DNA of 64,000 bases from an uncultured Alistipes sp. (GCA_900541585.1 UQKD01000016.1:19391-83390), one strand, 5' to 3'; shown: positions 51,815 through 60,874, counted from the stretch's first letter. A program made the numbers and translations. The notes: generated by a model not told the origin, from the sequence alone.

Positions 51815-51845
51815 AACGGCGGACCCTTTTTCGGGGTCCGCCGTT
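51815..51845 (+). terminator. Intrinsic terminator of korAB
   Basis: 12-bp stem AACGGCGGACCC/GGGTCCGCCGTT with a 7-nt loop; T-rich sequence follows. Confidence 0.75.
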
Positions 51846-52060
51846 CGTTTCGGCAGGCGGGAGGGGTTTCGGCAGGTGGAGGAAACCCTCCCCGCAACCG
51901 GGAATCAATAGACATTGGCCGATCTGCGGACGATATTCCCGGCCGAGGCCCAGATGTCCGAGAAATCCTTCAGCGACGGGCTTCCGGGAGCGTTCCGCAG
52001 ACCTCCGGGATGGCTTTTTCGAAAAAAGTTCAGTTCCGGAACCGATTTTTCGGGCCGAAA

Positions 52061-52092
52061 ATTGCGGAAATAAAAAAATCCGATTATCTTTG
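52061..52092 (+). promoter_or_regulatory. tRNA-Ala promoter
   Basis: ATTG at 52061-52064 and TATCTTTG at 52085-52092, with a 20-bp spacer, end 12 bp before the tRNA 5' end. Confidence 0.65.
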
Positions 52093-52104
52093 CACCCACA
52101 ACAA

Positions 52105-52178
<74 letters not shown>

Positions 52179-52180
52179 CA

Positions 52181-52221
52181 AGCAAAAGGGATCATCCATA
52201 GGATGATCCCTTTTGCTTTTT
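52181..52221. terminator. Terminator behind tRNA-Ala
   Basis: A 17-bp perfect stem (52181-52197 with 52201-52217) with a 3-nt ATA loop and T-run. The left arm is A-rich, so it could also work for the convergent GH43 gene. Confidence 0.8.
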
Positions 52222-52266
52222 CACGCCGTTGGGGTTCGGGCCGAATCCGAAATCGACACTGCGGAG

Positions 52267-54171
52267 TCATTGCCCGAATTGCGGCACTTTCGCCCGGAGC
52301 GAGGGCGAGGAGCCTTCGACACGGGGCCAGCCGCCGGCCCACTCCACCCGGTCGGCCATCAGCGCACGCCCCCGGGGATCGGCCCGGCTCACGGCATGGT
52401 AAAGAATCCAGTCCTGCCCCTCGTCGTCGGCAACGATCCGGGAATTATGGCCCGGACCGACGAAATCGGGATTGCCGTGGATCAGCATTTCGTGGTTGTT
52501 CTCCAGCATCGGACGACCCTGCCGGTCGACATAGGGACCGAAAAGGTGCTCGGAGCGTCCCACGACCGTCGCATAGGTGCTTTGCAGTCCCTCGCAGCAG
52601 CGGCCCGTCGAGGCAAAAAGATAATAATACCCGTCCCGCTTGTGGATATAGGTCGCCTCGTAGGCATCCCCGGCGATCCGCACAGGCTTGAAGCCCGGTT
52701 TGAGCGACAGCCCGTCGTCGGTCAGCTCCGCACCGTACAGCCCGTGGAAACTGCCCCAGAAAAGGTATTTCTTCCCGCCGTCCTCGACACAACAGGGGTC
52801 GATGCAGTTCCGAATGCCGATCTCGTCGCTGCGGAACAGTCTGCCCAGGTCGTCGAAAGGCCCTTCGGGACGCTCCGCAACGGCAACGCCGATGCCGCAG
52901 GTCCACTCGCCGCCCCAGCGCGACATCGAATAATACATCACGTACCTGTCCCCGAACCGGTTGATGTCGGGCGCCCAGATGCTGCCGCCCTTCTCGAACG
53001 TCGGGCGGGTCCGACGCGTAAAGGCTGTGCCGACGAACTCCCAGTCGACAAGGTTCCGCGAACGGAGGACCGGCACGTTGCGGACGCTTTCCGTCGCGTA
53101 AAGGTAGAACCATCCGTCGTCGGCCCGGATGAGGGTCGGATCGGGAAGGCTTTGATTCACGACCGGATTGAAGTATTCGCCCTGCGGTGCGATCGGACGC
53201 GCACCGACACCCTCGAAGGTCATCCGCACGGGCCTGATGCGCCCGTCGGCGCCGAACCGGAGCCGGTCGATGCAGGTGGCGCGGCTGTCCCGGCCGGTTT
53301 CCGTCAGCGGACGGCGGTGATAGACGATGTACCATTCGTCCTTGCCCGGAACCTGGATTACGGAGTGATGCCCGGCGCTCGTGGCGATTTCGGGGTCCTG
53401 CTCCAGGATCGTCCCCACACGCCCGAAAGGCCCGAACGGCGAGTCGGCAATGGCATAGGCGACCCGGTAGTCAGGACCGCCCCAGCCGCCCTCAGACCAC
53501 ATGAAATAATATCGGCCCTGCCGCTTGAGCATGAACGGCCCCTCGGTGTAACCCTGCGGCGTGACCTCGCGGTAAACCGTTCCGTCGTCGAACGGCACGA
53601 CGCTCAACAGATCGGGCGCGAGCCGGACCATGTTGCAATGGCCCCAGCCGCCGTAGTACATGTAATACTCCCCGTCGTCGTCGCGGAAGACGAACTGGTC
53701 GATGGGCTGCGCCCCGTTCACGATCCGGTTGATCAGCGGTTTGCCCAGCGCATCGCGGAACGGCCCGGCCGGGGAGTCGGCCACGGCGACCCCGATGCCG
53801 CCCACCTCCTGCTCGCTGTGAATGTCGTTGCCCGCGAAGAAGAGGTAATAACGGCCGTTGGCATGCAGGACCGCCGGCGCCCACATGGCCTGCTTCACCC
53901 AGCGGACGGAGTCCGACGAGAGGACCCGGGGGTGCTTCTGCCAATGCACGAGGTCCTTCGACGAAAAGGCGTCGAGGAACGTCTGTTCCTCGTAAAGCGC
54001 CGAATAGGTGGGATAAATCCAGTATTCATCGCCGAAAACCACCCCTTCGGGATCGGCGTACCATCCTTTGAAAAGCGGATTGCCGCTTTTTTCGCCCGCT
54101 TCCGGCACCGTCTGCGCACGGACTCCCGCGCAGGCCAGCAGGCAGGCTGCCAATAACCAACTGTAACGCAT
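52267..54171 (-). CDS. Tandem GH43-type glycoside hydrolase (two catalytic modules)
   Basis: 634 residues from the ATG at 54169-54171, Sec signal (cleavage about residue 20, VRAQ). Two five-bladed-propeller GH43-like modules follow each other. Module 1 has WYADPEGVVFGDEYWIYPTY with Asp40, PIDQFVF with Asp159 and QGYTEGPFMLK with Glu210. Module 2 has SLPDPTLIRADDGWFYLYAT with Asp344, RNCIDPCC with Asp458 and AYEATYIHKRDGYYYLF with Glu505. Both triads (base, pKa modulator, acid) are intact. GH43 enzymes remove arabinose, xylose or galactose from plant polysaccharides. It stands alone, without SusCD partners nearby. Confidence 0.82.
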   Translation of the reverse strand: MRYSWLLAACLLACAGVRAQTVPEAGEKSGNPLFKGWYADPEGVVFGDEYWIYPTYSALYEEQTFLDAFSSKDLVHWQKHPRVLSSDSVRWVKQAMWAPAVLHANGRYYLFFAGNDIHSEQEVGGIGVAVADSPAGPFRDALGKPLINRIVNGAQPIDQFVFRDDDGEYYMYYGGWGHCNMVRLAPDLLSVVPFDDGTVYREVTPQGYTEGPFMLKRQGRYYFMWSEGGWGGPDYRVAYAIADSPFGPFGRVGTILEQDPEIATSAGHHSVIQVPGKDEWYIVYHRRPLTETGRDSRATCIDRLRFGADGRIRPVRMTFEGVGARPIAPQGEYFNPVVNQSLPDPTLIRADDGWFYLYATESVRNVPVLRSRNLVDWEFVGTAFTRRTRPTFEKGGSIWAPDINRFGDRYVMYYSMSRWGGEWTCGIGVAVAERPEGPFDDLGRLFRSDEIGIRNCIDPCCVEDGGKKYLFWGSFHGLYGAELTDDGLSLKPGFKPVRIAGDAYEATYIHKRDGYYYLFASTGRCCEGLQSTYATVVGRSEHLFGPYVDRQGRPMLENNHEMLIHGNPDFVGPGHNSRIVADDEGQDWILYHAVSRADPRGRALMADRVEWAGGWPRVEGSSPSLRAKVPQFGQ

Positions 54172-54347
54172 CACTTTCTGTTTTAACGAACCGGGGACAG
54201 CCGCAGCGCACCCCGGGACACCGGTTTTTCGGAGCGTAAAGTTAGCGATAATTCTGCGGAAAACCCACAGCGACAGCCAAAAACGACAAAACGAAATATC
54301 CGGCCGTCTTGCAGACGGCCGGATATTCGCAACTCTGCCGGAAGGAG

Positions 54348-55256
54348 TTATTCGTTACGGAAAAAAGCCGTGACGAAAGGTGCTTCGAGCAGGTAGTCGG
54401 CGCACTCGCGGACGCTGCGCACGATGTCGTTGTAGCTCGAGCCTTCGATCTCGACGATGATGTTCTCCACGCCGGCTTCCCGCGCGTTGGCGAAGATGGC
54501 GTCGAAGCCCACCATGCCGCTCTGGCCGATCTCACGGCGGTCCTTGATGTGCAGAAGCTTGAAACGCCCCGGATACTTCTTGAAGTAGTCCACCGGGCTG
54601 GCCTTGCCCATCACGGCCCAGTATACGTCCATTTCGAACAGCACCTTGTCGGGATCGGTGTTTTCGAGCATGTAGTCCAGCATGACCTTATCCTCGATCT
54701 TCTCGAACTCGCGCGAGTGGTTGTGGTAGCCGAACTTCATGCCGGCGGCGGCACAGCGTGCCCCCACCTCGTTGAAATAGCGGCAGTAGGTCTGCAAATC
54801 CTTGAGCGTCGAAATCTTCCGCATCGAGGGAACCACGATATACTCCGCACCGGCGGCCTTGTGCGCCGCGATGCACTCGTCCCACCACGCGAGGGCCTTC
54901 GAGAAGTCGCCCGAGGCCAGCTCCTCGTCGGAGAGGTTGAGCGTGCAGTGGGTGGAAATCACCCGCATACCGGCGTCCTCGACATCCTTGCGGAACTGCT
55001 CGGGAGTCTGTCCGTAGAGCATTCCGTCCTTGTAACTGGCGGCCTCGACCGAGGTGTAACCCATGTCGGCGAGCTGTTTCAGGACGGGTTTGTAATCGCC
55101 CTGGCTCTTACCGAAAACCCCGATCAGGCTGCGCACCGAGTAGAGCTGGATGCCGATATCCTTCTTCGGGGCCTTCTTCGCCCTGGCGGATGCTCCGCCG
55201 GGGAGCATCGCCAAAGCAAGGAGGGCGCAGATGACTGCGAATAGCCTGTTTCTCAT
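54348..55256 (-). CDS. Sugar phosphate isomerase/epimerase-like TIM-barrel protein, exported
   Basis: 302 residues with a signal peptide (about 1-24, cleavage around GGASA). A xylose isomerase-like TIM barrel follows: IGIQLYSVRSLIGVFGKSQG, MGYTSVEAASYKDGM, ISTHCTL, EYIVVPSMRKIS, FGYHNHSREF with the metal His, LFEMDVYWAVMGKASPVDYF and LHIKDRREIG, ending EIEGSSYND. Exported members occur in 3-keto-sugar gene clusters, where they may epimerise or eliminate oxidised sugars. It is the last gene of the five-gene operon, 12 bp after the DUF1080 gene. Confidence 0.82.
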   Translation of the reverse strand: MRNRLFAVICALLALAMLPGGASARAKKAPKKDIGIQLYSVRSLIGVFGKSQGDYKPVLKQLADMGYTSVEAASYKDGMLYGQTPEQFRKDVEDAGMRVISTHCTLNLSDEELASGDFSKALAWWDECIAAHKAAGAEYIVVPSMRKISTLKDLQTYCRYFNEVGARCAAAGMKFGYHNHSREFEKIEDKVMLDYMLENTDPDKVLFEMDVYWAVMGKASPVDYFKKYPGRFKLLHIKDRREIGQSGMVGFDAIFANAREAGVENIIVEIEGSSYNDIVRSVRECADYLLEAPFVTAFFRNE

Positions 55257-55268
55257 CGCAAGGAACCC

Positions 55269-56144
55269 TTAATCGAGAATCTTGACACGGATGTTACGGA
55301 ACCAGACATCGTCGCCGTGGTCCTGCAGGCCGATGTAGCCTTCGTGGTTCTCACCGCCGCAGTTGTTGAGCAGCTCGAACGCCAGAGGCCACTTCTCGGG
55401 GCTGAACTTGCTGTTCTCCAGCATCTCGGTCCACTGGGGAGTCCACAGGTGGTACTCCACGACGTTCTTGTCGTTCTGGCCGTGTACGACGGTGCCTTTG
55501 TAAACCATGATCTTGGCCTTGTTCCACTCGCCGAAGGGATTCTGGTTCTGCGGAACGGCGGGGATCATGTCGTAGAGCGACGCCGACTGGCGGTTGCCGT
55601 CGACACCCAGCTTGGCATCGGGATGGTTGGCGTTGTCGAGCACCTGATACTCGGGGCACGAGATGTAGATCGGCTCGTACTTGGTCTTGCCGTCCTTCTG
55701 GGTCGTAACCTCCTGGGCCAGGTAGAAGATACCCGAGTTGCCGCCCTTCGAAACCTTCCACTCCATCTCCAGTTCGAAGTTCTTGAACTTCTTGGCGAAG
55801 ATCAGGTCGCCGCCCTCGCCGGTCTGGGCCTCGCCGCCGCCCGAGCCGTTGAACTTGATGGCGCCGTCCTCCACCGTCCAGCGCGAAGGAGCCTTGTCCT
55901 TGCCGTAGCCGCGCCAGCCGTTGAGCGTCTTGCCGTCGAAAATCACATAGTAGCCGTCCTTGTCCTGCGGGAACGAGGCGAGGTCCACCTGTGCGTTGTC
56001 GACAACGGTGTATTCGGGAACAGCTTTCTTGGCGGTTTTCGCATCGGCCGTTTCAGCCGTCTTGGCCTTGCCGCCGGGGCCGCCGCACGAAACCAGCGAT
56101 GCGGTCAGAGCCGCGCATACCGAAAATAAAAAGGTCTTTTTCAT
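55269..56144 (-). CDS. DUF1080 (3-keto-disaccharide hydrolase) lipoprotein
   Basis: 291 residues. Lipobox LVSC (Cys20), followed by GGPGGKAKTAE. The DUF1080 beta-sandwich spans about residues 60-290: FDGKTLNGWRGYGKDKAP, EDGAIKFNGSGGGEAQTGEG, FELEMEWKVSKGGNSGIFYL, EYQVLDNANHPDAK and the end GYIGLQDHGDDVWFRNIRVK. Members cleave glycosides whose sugar has first been oxidised at C3, via an elimination-like mechanism rather than normal acid catalysis. Here it is co-transcribed with two oxidoreductases that could make the 3-keto substrate. Location: periplasm or outer membrane. Confidence 0.85.
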   Translation of the reverse strand: MKKTFLFSVCAALTASLVSCGGPGGKAKTAETADAKTAKKAVPEYTVVDNAQVDLASFPQDKDGYYVIFDGKTLNGWRGYGKDKAPSRWTVEDGAIKFNGSGGGEAQTGEGGDLIFAKKFKNFELEMEWKVSKGGNSGIFYLAQEVTTQKDGKTKYEPIYISCPEYQVLDNANHPDAKLGVDGNRQSASLYDMIPAVPQNQNPFGEWNKAKIMVYKGTVVHGQNDKNVVEYHLWTPQWTEMLENSKFSPEKWPLAFELLNNCGGENHEGYIGLQDHGDDVWFRNIRVKILD

Positions 56145-56183
56145 ATTCTTTCTGTATTTTTTAGGTTTTACGGACAGGTTTGT

Positions 56184-57656
56184 TTAGCGCGGCATGGCGG
56201 GAAGCGCCCAGCCGTCGCGGTAGGTGTGTTTGATCAGCTCCTGGGCGAACTGCTGTGCGTTCACGGGGTCGGTCCAGGTCTTGTCGAAGGTCGGGTGTCC
56301 GTCCTTGATGTGGAAACCGTCCTTGATGACCGTCTTGATCATGGCATCGTCCGGAATATTCGTGAAACGCATGTTCGGACCGTCCCATTCCAGCACCTGG
56401 TTGAGGCCCTGGAGGCGGACTGCCAGCACGCCCATAACGACCATTTCGTTGAACGGTCCGGCCTCGCTGAAGTCCGATGCCGAAAGCACGCGGTCGTCGG
56501 CGTCCTCCTTGCAGGCGCGCACCCAGTCCATCTGGTGCGACTCGGTGATCTCACGCAGCACCTTCGGAGCCTCGGGAACACGGCCCGAAACCAGGTAGGG
56601 ATCCCTGCCGTAGCAGCCGCAGATCAGCGTGTCCTTCGTGCCGTAGAAGATGGCGGCACCACCGTAAACGTTCAGGTTCTTTCCGGCGGGAAGCCCTGCG
56701 GGGCGCTCCGGCATCAGACCGCCGTCGTACCAGTGCACCTCGACCTCGGGCATGGCCACCTTCGGCATGTTGTCGCGGGCCGGGAAGATGAACTTCACGC
56801 GCTGTGCCGAGGGAGCGGACTCGTTCAGCAGCAGCGTCGAACTGCCCTCCACCTTGGTCGGATAGCCCAGTTTCAGACCCTTGAACACGGGGTGCAGGAT
56901 ATGGCAGGCCATATCGCCCAGCGCGCCGGTTCCGAAATCCCACCATCCGCGGAAGTTCCACGGCGTATAGGCGGCGTTGTAGGGGCGGTAGGGAGCCGGG
57001 CCGATGAAGGCGTCCCAGTTCATGGTCTTGGGGATGCGCATGTCCTCCTCGGGACGAGCCAGGCCCTGCGGCCAGATGGGACGGTCGGTGAAGGTGTCCA
57101 CGCGGGTAACCTCGCCGATCTCGCCGTTCCAGATCCATTCGCAGACCTTGCGCACGCCTTCGGCCGATGCGCCCTGGTTGCCCATCTGCGTGGCGACCTT
57201 GTATTTGTCGGCCAGCTTGGTCAGCAGGCGCGACTCGTAGACGGTGTGAGTCAGCGGTTTTTCGCAATATACATGCTTGCCGGCGGTCATGGCGTCGGCG
57301 GCGATGATGGCGTGCGTGTGGTCCGCCGTAGCGACCATCACGGCATCGGCCGACTTGAGCATCTCGTCGTACATCTTACGGTAGTCGTTGAACTTCTTGG
57401 CCGCAGGATAACGTTTGAAAATGTGGTCGGCGTATTTCCAGTCGACGTCGCACAGGCCGATGATGTTCTGGCTCTCCAGGCCCTTCAGCACCGAAGCGCC
57501 GCGTCCGCCGACGCCGACGCCCAGGATATTGAGTTTGTCGCTGGGGGCCGTGTAGCCGAACTTCTTACCCAGAACCGTGCTGGGTACGACCGCTAAGCCG
57601 ATCGCGGCAGCCGCTCCCTGCTTCAGGAACGTTCTTCTTGACATTTCTTTTGCCAT
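56184..57656 (-). CDS. Gfo/Idh/MocA oxidoreductase with twin-arginine signal
   Basis: 490 residues. The start MAKEMSRRTFLKQGAAAAIG is a twin-arginine signal (SRRTFLK), so the protein is folded with its cofactor before export to the periplasm. The Rossmann loop is LGVGVGGRGASVLKG, followed by AVMVATADHTHAIIA, the EKPLTHTVYE motif of this family and a C-terminal substrate domain with TMNWDAFIGPAPYRPYNAAY. The nicotinamide cofactor must be tightly bound to work outside the cytosol, as in glucose-fructose oxidoreductase. It probably oxidises sugar C3 hydroxyls. tatA is the next gene upstream, 33 bp away. Confidence 0.9.
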   Translation of the reverse strand: MAKEMSRRTFLKQGAAAAIGLAVVPSTVLGKKFGYTAPSDKLNILGVGVGGRGASVLKGLESQNIIGLCDVDWKYADHIFKRYPAAKKFNDYRKMYDEMLKSADAVMVATADHTHAIIAADAMTAGKHVYCEKPLTHTVYESRLLTKLADKYKVATQMGNQGASAEGVRKVCEWIWNGEIGEVTRVDTFTDRPIWPQGLARPEEDMRIPKTMNWDAFIGPAPYRPYNAAYTPWNFRGWWDFGTGALGDMACHILHPVFKGLKLGYPTKVEGSSTLLLNESAPSAQRVKFIFPARDNMPKVAMPEVEVHWYDGGLMPERPAGLPAGKNLNVYGGAAIFYGTKDTLICGCYGRDPYLVSGRVPEAPKVLREITESHQMDWVRACKEDADDRVLSASDFSEAGPFNEMVVMGVLAVRLQGLNQVLEWDGPNMRFTNIPDDAMIKTVIKDGFHIKDGHPTFDKTWTDPVNAQQFAQELIKHTYRDGWALPAMPR

Positions 57657-57689
57657 CGTTTCGAGGTTTAATTTGAGTTAGTATTGGGG

Positions 57690-57854
57690 TTATTTAATGT
57701 TCTTTTCGATATTGTCGACCTCGTCCTTGAAGATCTTGTAGCCCTTGCCGAGGCCCTTCATCAATTCCGGAATCTTCGTGCCGCCGAACAGCAGCAGCAC
57801 AACGAGCGCGATGATGACGATTTGTCCCACGCCGATAAATAACAGATGATTCAT
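57690..57854 (-). CDS. tatA: TatA/TatE twin-arginine translocase subunit
   Basis: A 54-residue protein too short for routine ORF listing. From ATG 57852-57854 it begins [20 protein letters not shown], then [19 protein letters not shown], and ends in an acidic/basic amphipathic tail ([12 protein letters not shown]). This is the TatA pattern: one short helix, the FGGxKIPEL hinge with Gly and Pro, then an amphipathic helix. TatA oligomers form the export pore used with TatC. It is embedded between two oxidoreductase genes, the downstream one carrying a Tat signal, so pore supply may be coupled to this pathway. No tatC is seen in the window. Confidence 0.93.
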   Translation of the reverse strand: MNHLLFIGVGQIVIIALVVLLLFGGTKIPELMKGLGKGYKIFKDEVDNIEKNIK

Positions 57855-57884
57855 AGTTCAGGTAGTTTTAGGGTTATGCGATTG

Positions 57885-58958
57885 TCATGCGTGTTTGCGC
57901 AGCAGACCGTAGCCGTCCTTCATCGTGCGGCGGCGTTCGCGGATCTGCCGCAGGGTCTCCAGTTCCCCGATGGCCGGGAGGTCGTGTCCCTGTGCGTCGC
58001 GCAGGAACCGCCAGGCGTACTCCGAAGCGATCGCCGCGTCGCGGAACTCCGGGAGCGCCTCGCTGCGACGGCCCGTCTCGATCGACTCGGCGAAGAGCTT
58101 GCACAGGGTGTCGATGTTCTTGCCCCCGTAGGGCTGGATGAGGCGGTGGGTCTGCGTCACGCCGTGCAACTCGACGATCGCCGTCTTGAAGTCGTGCGTC
58201 ATGCGGGCGATGCCCTTCGTGCCGATGATGTCCACATAGGAATTGTGCGTCTGCGTCTGGGCCAGCTGGCCGTAGACATGCCCCTGCGTGATGTCGAACA
58301 CCACGCCGTTCTCGAACGTGCCGTGGCATTGCAGCCACCAGGGGTCCTTGTAGTTCCACATCCGCAGGGCCTGGGCGTTCCAGGTCTTGAATTCCGATTC
58401 GGCATACCAGCGCGCGATGTCCACGTAGTGCATGCCGCAGTCGTGGAACGACGGGCCTTCGTACTCGTGGCCCTCGCCCGGAGCAAGCCCCGGGGTCATG
58501 TGGCAGACCCGCACGATGGCCAGTTCGCCGATCTCGCCCTGGGCGATGAAATCTTTGATCGTATTGTGATACCAGGAGTTGCGCAGGTAGAGGTTCACCG
58601 TCGAAAACAGTTGCGTGTTCTCGGCCAGCTCGACGGCCTGCCATTCGTTTTCGATGCTGTCGGAAATGGGTTTTTCGGCGATAACGTGCTTGCCCGCGGC
58701 GAAAGCCCGCTCGATCTGCGACTTGCGCGAGTCGGCCAGGGCGAACAGCCCCACGACCTGCACTTCGGGATCGTCGAAAATAACCTGTTCGTCGTCCACA
58801 ACCTTCGCCCCGGGGGCCAGCTTGCGCGCCAGGTCCCGCGATTCGGCGCAGACGTCGCAGATGTACGCAACGTCCCACCTGCCGCTTTTCTGCATTTGTT
58901 CGAGGTAGAAACCTCCCATTCTGCCGAAGCCGATAAGGCCAACTTTTACAGGATTCAT
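57885..58958 (-). CDS. Gfo/Idh/MocA oxidoreductase without export signal
   Basis: 357 residues beginning directly with the Rossmann loop MNPVKVGLIGFGRMGGFYLE. It shows VIFDDPEVQVVGLFALADSR, the AEKPISDSIENEWQAVELAE motif and the domain-two signature FHDCGMHYVDIARWYAESEF with His-Asp-Tyr-type catalytic positions. No signal peptide, so it should stay in the cytosol and could reduce 3-keto sugars taken up after periplasmic cleavage (inference). It is the first gene of the five-gene operon; its promoter region has repeated motifs. Confidence 0.88.
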   Translation of the reverse strand: MNPVKVGLIGFGRMGGFYLEQMQKSGRWDVAYICDVCAESRDLARKLAPGAKVVDDEQVIFDDPEVQVVGLFALADSRKSQIERAFAAGKHVIAEKPISDSIENEWQAVELAENTQLFSTVNLYLRNSWYHNTIKDFIAQGEIGELAIVRVCHMTPGLAPGEGHEYEGPSFHDCGMHYVDIARWYAESEFKTWNAQALRMWNYKDPWWLQCHGTFENGVVFDITQGHVYGQLAQTQTHNSYVDIIGTKGIARMTHDFKTAIVELHGVTQTHRLIQPYGGKNIDTLCKLFAESIETGRRSEALPEFRDAAIASEYAWRFLRDAQGHDLPAIGELETLRQIRERRRTMKDGYGLLRKHA

Positions 58959-59049
58959 CGTGTAGTCAATAAGGTCGGTTAAAAGTTAGGTTCCGCGCCG
59001 CGTCTCCCGTTTCCGAAGGAAAATACCGGCAGACGCACCGCATCGATTA

Positions 59050-59167
59050 CAAAATTAACCCGAATAGGCTTCGGTTTGAAAACTGAATCGGAAAATGTAG
59101 AACCACTTTTGAACCATATCTTTAATTAACAATACCTTACATTTTAAAACAACCCGAAAAATGTAGA
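59050..59167 (-). promoter_or_regulatory. Promoter and repeated motifs upstream of the oxidoreductase operon
   Basis: On the minus strand TAATTTTG (plus 59050-59057) fits a -7 box. Upstream of it, CGGAAAATGTAGA (59089-59101) and CGAAAAATGTAGA (59155-59167), plus an inverted relative TTACATTTT (59138-59146), are candidate binding sites for the neighbouring regulator. Confidence 0.5.
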
Positions 59168-59180
59168 CAATCTGGAATGG

Positions 59181-60833
59181 TCAGACGTCCGTTTTATGGG
59201 CCGTTCCGATCTTCATGACCATCTTTTCGAACTCCTCGCGCGAGATGGCCGCCTTGTTGCGCACCTTGGTCCGGTAGTTATAGACGGTCGACAGCGAGCA
59301 GCGCAGGAACGAGGCGATCTTCACGCTGTCGGTAATGCCCAGGCGCAGCAGGGCGTAAATCCGCAGCTCCTTGTTCAGCAGGTCCTCCGACTTGAGCACG
59401 ATCCGCTCGTCCTCGGTCAGCAGGGCGTTGAAATCCTCGACGAACGACGGGTAGAGGTTCAGGAAGATGGCGTCGAAATTCTTGTAGAGTTCGTCCTGCT
59501 CGTCCTCGAGCATCGAGGTCGATTTCAGCCGTTTGTTGAGCTCGTCGAACTTCCGGTCCTGGGCCAGCTTCTTGAGCGACTTGCGGTAGTCGTCCATCTT
59601 GTCGATATACATGGAGCAGAGGTCGAAGAACCGCGCGATGTACTGCACCTTGACGGCATTGGAGTCCGACAGCTGCTCGTTCTTCTCGCCCAGCTCCTCG
59701 TTGAGCCGGGCCAGTTTCGCATTGGTCTGCGAAAGCTCCTCCTTGATGCGGTAGACCTTGCGGAGCTGTTTGCAGAGGTAGACGAACAGCAGGACGAGGA
59801 CCGCCGACAGCACGCTGATCAACACCAGATAGTGTTGCAGCTTGTGCTTGGTGCGGGATTCCTTGGCCTGGTGCGAGGCGATGATGATCGAGTAAAGTTC
59901 CGACATCTGGACCGTGCGGAACTGCACGTTGGAGAAAAGCGCGTCCTCGACGGCCGCCTGCGTGTAGCGGAACGCCCGGAAAAGATCGCCGTGGCGGTAA
60001 TAGAGCGTCGCGAGCGCCTGAAAAGCGGCGTTCTCCTTCGTGGAGTTCCGGATGTCGGTCATCGCCGAGAGCATGTAGTACTTCCGCGCCAGCCAGTCGT
60101 CGCCGCGGCGGCGGTAGAAAGAGCCCAGCGCATAGGCGCATTCGGCGTAGAGCTGCGAATCGGGTTCGAGGCTTTCCAGGAACCCGAGCAGCCGGACCTC
60201 CATTTCGTGCGACTGGTCACGGCGGCTCATCTGGCCGAGCAGGTCGAGCTTGTAACGCCCCGAAGCCGTGTCGGCCACCATGATCACCGAATCCTGGTAG
60301 CGTTCCTCCAGTTCGCGGAAGTACTTCTGCCCGCTGAAAGCCACGTATTGCTGGTAGAAACGATTATAAGCCTTGTAATAGGTCGCCAGCATGTCGCGGG
60401 GCACCGACCGGCGGTCGATCGAGTCCAGCATCCGCTTCGCCTCGATGGACATGCCCGTCGACGAGTAGAGTTCCGCCAGGCGAATTCCCGAAAGGCAGAC
60501 CTTGCGGCGGTCGCACAGCCGGCGCGCCAGCAGGACGTTGCGCTCCGTGTAGCGGATGGCCGAATCGAGTTTGTATTTGTGGAACTCGCCGAACAGCCTG
60601 TCGTTGATCTCGTACTCCTGGGCGGGAGTCAGGCCGCTCACGCTCAACAGATGCCGCAGTTCGGCGATCCGCTGCTCCTTCCGGCAGTCGTATACCTGCC
60701 GGTTGGCGATCATGTGGTCCAGTTTGTCCGACAGCGACTGCGCTTCGTTCCGCTCGCAGGCGGACGACACGGCCGCTACGGCGCAGAGCAGCAGCAGGGT
60801 TCGCAGCAGGTATGTGGGTTTCAGCAGTTTCAT
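59181..60833 (-). CDS. DUF6377-type membrane regulator (TPR sensor, helix-turn-helix output)
   Basis: 550 residues from the ATG at 60831-60833; an ATG 39 bp upstream lies beside a -7 box. A signal peptide with Cys (SSAC) is followed by a periplasmic TPR-like helical region (about 30-320), a membrane helix (YLVLISVLSAVLVLLFVYLC), a coiled coil (EELSQTNAKLARLNEELGEK) and a C-terminal LuxR-like HTH (IYALLRLGITDSVKIASFLR to CSLSTVYNYRTKVRNKA). It resembles DUF6377 regulators next to 3-keto-sugar gene clusters in Bacteroides (recalled). It probably senses a periplasmic sugar signal and controls the operon at 58958, 222 bp downstream of its stop. Confidence 0.82.
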   Translation of the reverse strand: MKLLKPTYLLRTLLLLCAVAAVSSACERNEAQSLSDKLDHMIANRQVYDCRKEQRIAELRHLLSVSGLTPAQEYEINDRLFGEFHKYKLDSAIRYTERNVLLARRLCDRRKVCLSGIRLAELYSSTGMSIEAKRMLDSIDRRSVPRDMLATYYKAYNRFYQQYVAFSGQKYFRELEERYQDSVIMVADTASGRYKLDLLGQMSRRDQSHEMEVRLLGFLESLEPDSQLYAECAYALGSFYRRRGDDWLARKYYMLSAMTDIRNSTKENAAFQALATLYYRHGDLFRAFRYTQAAVEDALFSNVQFRTVQMSELYSIIIASHQAKESRTKHKLQHYLVLISVLSAVLVLLFVYLCKQLRKVYRIKEELSQTNAKLARLNEELGEKNEQLSDSNAVKVQYIARFFDLCSMYIDKMDDYRKSLKKLAQDRKFDELNKRLKSTSMLEDEQDELYKNFDAIFLNLYPSFVEDFNALLTEDERIVLKSEDLLNKELRIYALLRLGITDSVKIASFLRCSLSTVYNYRTKVRNKAAISREEFEKMVMKIGTAHKTDV

Positions 60834-60874
60834 GGTCAGGGCCGGCCGCCGCAGGAAGGCGTCCGCGAACATGG

